Below, piece by piece: positions 60,501 to 64,000 of a DNA stretch of 64,000 nucleotides (positions within the stretch are counted from its first letter, which is position 1; each line of letters begins with the position of its first letter). The notes beneath the pieces were generated by a model. The model had not been told where the DNA came from. It searched no databases and worked only from the letters and a program-made list of their open reading frames with translations. Source of the stretch: Bolinopsis microptera (Eukaryota; Ctenophora; Tentaculata; Lobata; Bolinopsidae). The stretch is taken from contig NC_087072.1 in the NCBI RefSeq assembly GCF_026151205.1, positions 19,124,103 through 19,188,102 on the forward strand, written 5' to 3'. The translations under genes and the position numbers were made by a program.

Positions 60501-61341
60501 CCGTGACCCAGGCCGTTATGAAACCCTCGTCGTTACCATACTTTGATTATAGTTTATCAGTTATCATTCGTAACTTCACCACATCATCTGATTACTCTAA
60601 GTCACTGTTCTCAGATAAATGAATCTCAATATAGGTTCAATCATGGTCTTAGTAAAGAACTACACCCTCAGTAACACATAAACAGACCTATTTTTGATAA
60701 GAGCGGCGGTTATACGTTTAGAATTTCCAAAGTCCTTGAGAAAATGCAAAAGAAAACTGCACAATTCCCGCACAAATTTCGAAAAAATCGCCGCACATTT
60801 GCCGCATAATTGGTAAAAATTTACCGCAACTTACCGCACATTTTACCTTTATAGTCGGGTGCGGTACCGCATAATTTCGATTTTTTTACCGCACCTAATA
60901 TGTGCCTCTGGTGAGAAGTTGCATATTGAGGGTGGTTATACAGTTCAGGGGCGGAAGTAGTACAAGCAAGCGAGGACAACCAAAAATAGCTTTAGGTTTA
61001 GTGTCGATGTGAAGCAATGAGTAATGACTAGGTAGTGCTACTGATGATAAAATTCAAATAAGGTCAAAATACAAATATTACAAAACCATACAGATGGTAT
61101 GTCGTTATGAGTACCCACTCGAAAACGACTCTCTGATAAAGATGAAAGGAACCTAATTAGCAATTACAAACATGAAATTAAATTGATATCTTCATGATAA
61201 ATTAATCAAATCAAAACATACCTTTTTAGATATTTTCCTGTATCTGGCGATGGATTTGTCGGTCAATTGAGCAACAGTCATGCTGCCCTCCCCAACAGGT
61301 ACCAGGATTCTCGTGTTCCCAAAACATACCGTTACTTTCAT
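40668..61341 (-). CDS. PARD3: PAR-3 cell polarity scaffold (Pard3/bazooka homologue)
   Basis: PAR-3 nucleates the apical PAR complex with PAR-6 and aPKC. Sixteen exons (5' to 3'): 61341-61222, 51868-51770, 50516-50184, 48881-48523, 47948-47871, 47397-47272, 46354-46257, 46065-45991, 45315-45173, 45011-44658, 44472-44285, 44064-43926, 43767-43581, 43479-43323, 43149-42134 and 41388-40668; every junction is in phase, ~1397 residues (human ~1350). The CR1 oligomerisation domain is residues 1-~85 (MKVTVCFGNTRILVP, GILDLDDALSDV, LVAEFEE). PDZ1 is ~305-400 (LPLGCNV, GDKILEVNGVDL), PDZ2 ~420-500 (GLGFTI, RMKSNDVLLKVNG), PDZ3 ~535-655 (GLGISVKG, VDDQLIAADG). An aPKC-binding CR3-type motif FRKSMKK lies at ~752-758. 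A TGA in frame just upstream supports the start. The last exon needs one extra base near 41117 to reach the final stop. Confidence 0.95.
44077..44134. repeat. (GTTAGA)n hexanucleotide repeat
   Basis: About ten perfect GTTAGA copies in the PAR-3 intron between 44064 and 44285, immediately upstream (minus strand) of the acceptor of the 44064 exon, so the transcript reads (TCTAAC)n as its polypyrimidine-like tract. Confidence 0.95.
45509..45614 (-). ncRNA. U6: U6 spliceosomal snRNA
   Basis: U6 forms the catalytic core of the spliceosome. The minus strand from 45614 shows the 5' stem-loop (TACTACTTCGGTAGTGCATA), ACAGAGA at 45575-45569 for 5' splice-site pairing, the AGATTAGCATGGCCCCTGCG segment containing the AGC triad, and the final T run at 45513-45509 that ends RNA polymerase III transcription. 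Length ~106 nt is standard. A TATA element (ATATATAA, 45645-45638) sits about 25-30 bp upstream, as in pol III U6 promoters. The gene lies in the PAR-3 intron between 45315 and 45991, same strand as the host. The core is intact, so it is probably functional. Confidence 0.96.
45638..45645 (-). promoter_or_regulatory. U6 TATA box
   Basis: ATATATAA on the minus strand, 24-31 bp before the first U6 base, the spacing of metazoan pol III U6 promoters. A proximal sequence element would be expected near 45660-45680, but no consensus can be named. Confidence 0.7.
47689..47830. mobile_element. short MITE, family copy 2
   Basis: About 142 bp in a PAR-3 intron. Ends match copy 1 at 20462-20567: left AATCTGAATACTGATGGGGA and right CACCAGTATCCAGATCT. 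Interior words TTCTGAC and TAACCAATCAG correspond to TTCTGAC and TAACCTATCAG in copy 1. Confidence 0.65.
49313..49400. repeat. 17-bp tandem repeat CATCATTAATATAATAA
   Basis: Five copies of a 17-bp AT-rich unit in the PAR-3 intron between 48881 and 50184. The rest of that intron shows no supported feature. Confidence 0.9.
52014..52048. repeat. 35-bp perfect palindrome
   Basis: Arms AAGCAGTATCGTACGTG (52014-52030) and its exact complement (52032-52048) around a single A. The left flank (GATCAGATT.AATTAAAAAGCAGTAT) is itself a near-copy of 51960-51985. Confidence 0.9.
52496..57714 (-). CDS. two large exons in PAR-3 intron 1: alternative N-terminus or nested gene
   Basis: Exon A 57714-57007 opens with ATG and is 236 codons, phase 0 at its donor (GTATGT). 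Exon B 53526-52496 begins in phase 0 (acceptor TTAG at 53530-53527, then AAA ATG) and ends in phase 0 at a weak donor (GTGATT). It needs one extra base near 53225 to stay open, giving 344 codons. Both are low-complexity: A is Ser/Arg-rich (RDRDSSDDRSHDRSHDRK, FSFRKRSSSPR); B has an acidic start (MDDLIIEEEEDLDF), Pro runs (SPPPPLPPPPP) and GSQQTLLGSPLLGSQQ. Phase 0 lets B join the PAR-3 exon at 51868, replacing the first CR1 exon; without splicing, B ends at a stop near 52424. No known domain. Their position and strand suggest a second PAR-3 promoter; a separate gene remains possible. Confidence 0.6.
54515..55045 (+). mobile_element. 5'-truncated LINE 3' end
   Basis: Plus-strand frame to 54995 carries LTYGSEIWNT (near 54550), FHQYCLRRILRVRW, RLRWFGHVSRMPEDRLPNYL and GKRSRGRPRKSLNDV, the conserved C-terminus of many RTE/L2-type LINE reverse transcriptases. 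The first codons contain a stop (near 54535). The copy ends in (ATGT)n near 55030-55040. It is antisense to PAR-3 inside its first intron, between the two large exons. Confidence 0.82.
57715..61221 (-). other. upstream part of PAR-3 intron 1
   Basis: Holds the hAT-type element at 59834-60910. A possible small exon with an acceptor at ~59235 and donor GTAAGT at ~59175 (reading ATIIPGARSIVSPPRSS) does not fit the phase of the first PAR-3 exon. No other coding segment is supported. Confidence 0.45.
59834..60910. mobile_element. hAT-type element with internal minisatellite
   Basis: 1077 bp with 21-bp terminal inverted repeats (CAGAGGCACATATTAGGTGC then G) and an exact 8-bp target duplication GTGAGAAG at 59826-59833 and 60911-60918. 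The 8-bp duplication and CAGAGG end are hAT features. Subterminal regions are full of CCGCACAT and CCGCATAATT words on both sides. The centre (about 60048-60515) is a tandem array of a 23-bp unit CCCTTTCGGGACCGTGACC(CAGG) with a larger internal duplication. No transposase: non-autonomous. Confidence 0.9.
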
Positions 61342-63017
61342 CAGTGTTCATAAGTCTAAAGGTAATGTGGTTAGGAATGTGCTTTCTGTGAGCGGATATT
61401 TTCTGAATATTACAGAAAATAAGACGTGAAAAGTATTTCTGAGTTCACAGGTCTACAGCACAAGTTTAATGAGATTACTTTTGAGGAATTTTTTTATGGG
61501 AACTCCGATAATCCGATTTTCGGAAGGAAAACGTATAAGTTGGAAGAATACCGAATTTGGCCGATATCTTATTTTGGAGTCAGTGAAATGCGAGAATGAA
61601 TCAACTTATAAAATTAAGAAATACAAATTTTCAACCGCAAACCATTTTATCACTATCAAATTACAAATAATCATTTGCGAATATACAAATATAAATATAT
61701 AACATCGACGTAATATTATGCTTTAATATAAATGTATTATTATAAGTTTTAAAGATTAATTCTCGAAAATGTATCAGTATAAAATAACAGTGAAAAAGAC
61801 AGTGTCGCATAAAAGTAGAAACAATTATATGACAACAACAAGCTATAAAAGGGTAAAGTGATATTATTGTTATGTCACGAGTGAAATTGCCAAAATCAAA
61901 AGAAGTTTCATGCATGTTAAAACATGATATGAGAACAAAGATAAGATTATCAAGAACAGAGATAACAGAATAAAGATAAGACTATATATTACCTGATCCT
62001 TAAATACAAAGTTCCAAATTTATGTTCGTAACAACCAACTCACAAAACACTGCATTACCAACAAAGGTATGAATATCTGCAGAAGTTTACTCCTGACCCC
62101 CTGGATTCGATTTTAAATACAATAACGGACCAGATCTACTGACATGATTCTGTTAGGCGTGTGACCAGAGGAGACACGGTCAACTCGTTAAGCTTATACC
62201 AGAGCAAAATATCAGTTAGCAGACCTAGAGTTGCTCCTGCACCAGGGGTACAGACCCATTAGCATACCTCTGTTATTTGGACAATGTTTCGGATACCCTA
62301 ATCTGGGTTGAAATCTGCGATCTTGTTTGGAGCCTTAAATCCAATATAATATTATATGTATACTTCGTAAAGTCGAGATAAATGATGTAATTTACTTTAG
62401 AAAAAGTCAGCTAAATTCGTTTTATTTCTTTAACGAAAATGAAATTTCCAGCCTTTGTATTAAATAAACTGTTACCTTAAAATTGGCTTGACATGAATAT
62501 GATATGACAATTATGTCATATTTTTCATACATTATAAATATCATGAAATTGTAAATATTTGATAATAATAAGCTTAGAAAAAATGCAATGTTAAGAGTAG
62601 ATACAACTTAAAACTGATTAGATCATGATTTAATTTAACTATTACAATAAAATATTTGGCTCAAAAATGACTTATGAATCAGTCTGAGGCATTCATGACT
62701 TATTTCACTAAAGGAAAAATAACAAACATGATAAAGATTTAAACTATAATATTATGATCAATTAATAACGATTTTAAGATTAAATCCATATTGCTGTTTA
62801 TAAGAAAAATCAAAATATTACTGATCATAAATTTTCTTTACCTACTTCAAAACACCATCCACAATAAACCTTAGAGCATATAACGTTACACATATAATGA
62901 CATTATCACGCATTACAATATACATACAATCATCGTTTATAACTCTCCTGTTTGACGTAACGTGTATGTAATGTGACGTCACGTCACGTGTTTATAATAT
63001 GACATCACGTAATTTAC
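61342..63017. other. AT-rich gap upstream of PAR-3
   Basis: Very AT-rich, no supported exon. On the minus strand a possible acceptor (ACCTTTAG) at about 61362-61355 suggests the first coding exon of PAR-3 follows an untranslated exon further upstream. Confidence 0.4.
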
Positions 63018-63155
63018 CTTTTTCCAAACTTGTCGATGGAAGCAGTGGACGGAGCAGCATGCTGCTTAGCCAGTACCCCTATCTTTATACTGTTATCTAT
63101 CTCCCTGAACTGAACGTCCCATTTAGGGTTGTAGAGGAACGGTCTCATGTCGAAC
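63018..63155 (-). CDS. single exon of an unidentified gene
   Basis: Open exon between a good acceptor (TTCACAG) and donor (GTAAAT), phase 2 at both ends, 45 full codons. It reads FDMRPFLYNPKWDV, QFREIDNSIKIGVLAKQ, then PSTASIDKFGK. Composition looks like a real globular protein. It cannot be PAR-3 coding sequence, because an in-frame stop lies just before the PAR-3 start. The remainder is either beyond 64000 or in short exons I could not find. Family not recognised. Confidence 0.5.
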
Positions 63156-63163
63156 CTGTGAAG

Positions 63164-63219
63164 ATAGGAGATAAGAGATAAGAGACAAGAGACAAGAGAT
63201 AAGAGACAAGAGATAAGAG
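63164..63219. repeat. (GATAAGA/GACAAGA)n heptamer repeat
   Basis: Eight copies of GA(T/C)AAGA immediately upstream (minus strand) of the 63155 exon acceptor, giving a TCTTATC-rich polypyrimidine tract. Confidence 0.9.
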
Positions 63220-63846
63220 GGACATCTGTTAAGGTATAACAACTATAAAGGGTACAGACCAATAGTTGGAAGGTAGGGCGCTCAGTGGACCATGCTAGAA
63301 AATTAGAGTGAGCAGCTCCTAAAAGGAAGCAGCTGGCTCTGCTCTGACTGTTTACAAATGTTTTTTACTGAATTGTTTTATGCATGAGTACATTGTGATA
63401 CATTATCATTTATTATGATTATGTTTTCTCAGCCTGTATTTCTGTACTATAACGTAATATAGCTCAGACATTTAGAGAACAGAAGCTGTGACCAAAAAAT
63501 GAAATAACCAGCGGTGGAAGTTCAGACTGTACAGCCGAATGATTGGGGAGTAGGTCATCGGGAAGAGAAAGAAATAGATGAGGGAATAGTGCTGTCATCA
63601 TATATCACCAACAACATCAATTCAACAAACAATATCAAAACACAAAACTGTTGTGAAACGACAGAATCAGTTTTTATAAAATTCTGCAAAGCTCCCAGAT
63701 GCAGATGTATATTTTGATCAAACTAATCTACAGACCCAAGGGCCACCTGACTCACTGACTAGTGACTGGTGACAAATGTGATTTACCAGAAATATTCATT
63801 CCCAAGGTCATTAGGCTACACAAAGTAAGAAAGTGTGTCATACCCT

Positions 63847-63886
<40 letters not shown>
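63847..63886. repeat. (CA)n microsatellite
   Basis: About 19 CA dinucleotides. The surrounding 63220-64000 sequence shows no supported exon. Confidence 0.97.
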
Positions 63887-63887
<1 letters not shown>

Positions 63888-64000
63888 CACATCGCATTGT
63901 ACTGAAATAAAAGTATCGTGTTTCTTTGAATGCTAGTACAGATCTACGAATTCATATTGAATGTGATAAACTAATTAAAGCACTACTTATTATATACTAC

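Noticed and set aside
1-64000. CRISPR arrays, operons, toxin-antitoxin or phage modules
   Set aside because: Gene structure is clearly eukaryotic; all regular repeats are microsatellites, satellites or transposon parts.

Overview
This is a window of an animal nuclear genome. Its genes are split into many short exons with GT..AG introns, it carries spliceosomal U2 and U6 RNA genes, and its proteins are animal types (PAR-3, copine, SUMF2, thrombospondin/PLAT, kringle, SRCR). It also holds non-LTR retrotransposons, MITEs and many microsatellites. Base composition is AT-rich outside exons. A non-vertebrate animal, possibly a cnidarian or another early-branching lineage, fits the gene types, but the sequence alone does not fix the species. 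Gene models below were built by hand from reading frame, splice signals and intron phase.

Layout, plus strand: 1-4.4 kb is the 3' part of a copine gene with two tandem alternative last exons and a cluster of small frameshifts. 5.2-8.3 kb is a leucine-rich-repeat gene with no visible 3' end. 8.7-17 kb is a retrotransposon zone: a decayed LINE, a nearly intact LINE with endonuclease and reverse transcriptase, and two further repeat-encoded fragments. 18.2-26.6 kb is a complete seven-exon SUMF2-like gene (ER-resident paralogue of the formylglycine-generating enzyme, without its catalytic cysteines). Its large third intron holds a secreted TSP1-PLAT gene on the same strand and a U2 snRNA gene. 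27.3-29.3 kb is an EF-hand protein. 29.3-33 kb is gene-poor and rich in inverted repeats. 33-35.3 kb is a six-exon SLC17-like transporter. 37.3-39.2 kb is a secreted Ly6-like/kringle/SRCR protein.

Layout, minus strand: from 61.3 down to 40.7 kb runs one PAR-3 polarity gene of 16 coding exons with the CR1 oligomerisation domain, three PDZ domains and an aPKC-binding motif. Its introns hold a U6 snRNA gene, a LINE 3' fragment, a hAT-type element with exact 8-bp target duplications, and two very large in-phase exons that look like an alternative N-terminus or a nested gene. One exon of an unidentified minus-strand gene sits at 63.1 kb.

The genes do not form a pathway; the theme is architecture. 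Genes and snRNAs are nested in introns, exons or exon edges are locally duplicated at least four times (copine last exon, copine acceptor, TSP1-PLAT microexon, SLC17 donor), and MITE families recur. I found no defence system, operon, CRISPR or other prokaryotic feature. Single-base frameshifts in otherwise conserved exons (copine, LINE, two PAR-3-region exons) may partly be assembly errors.
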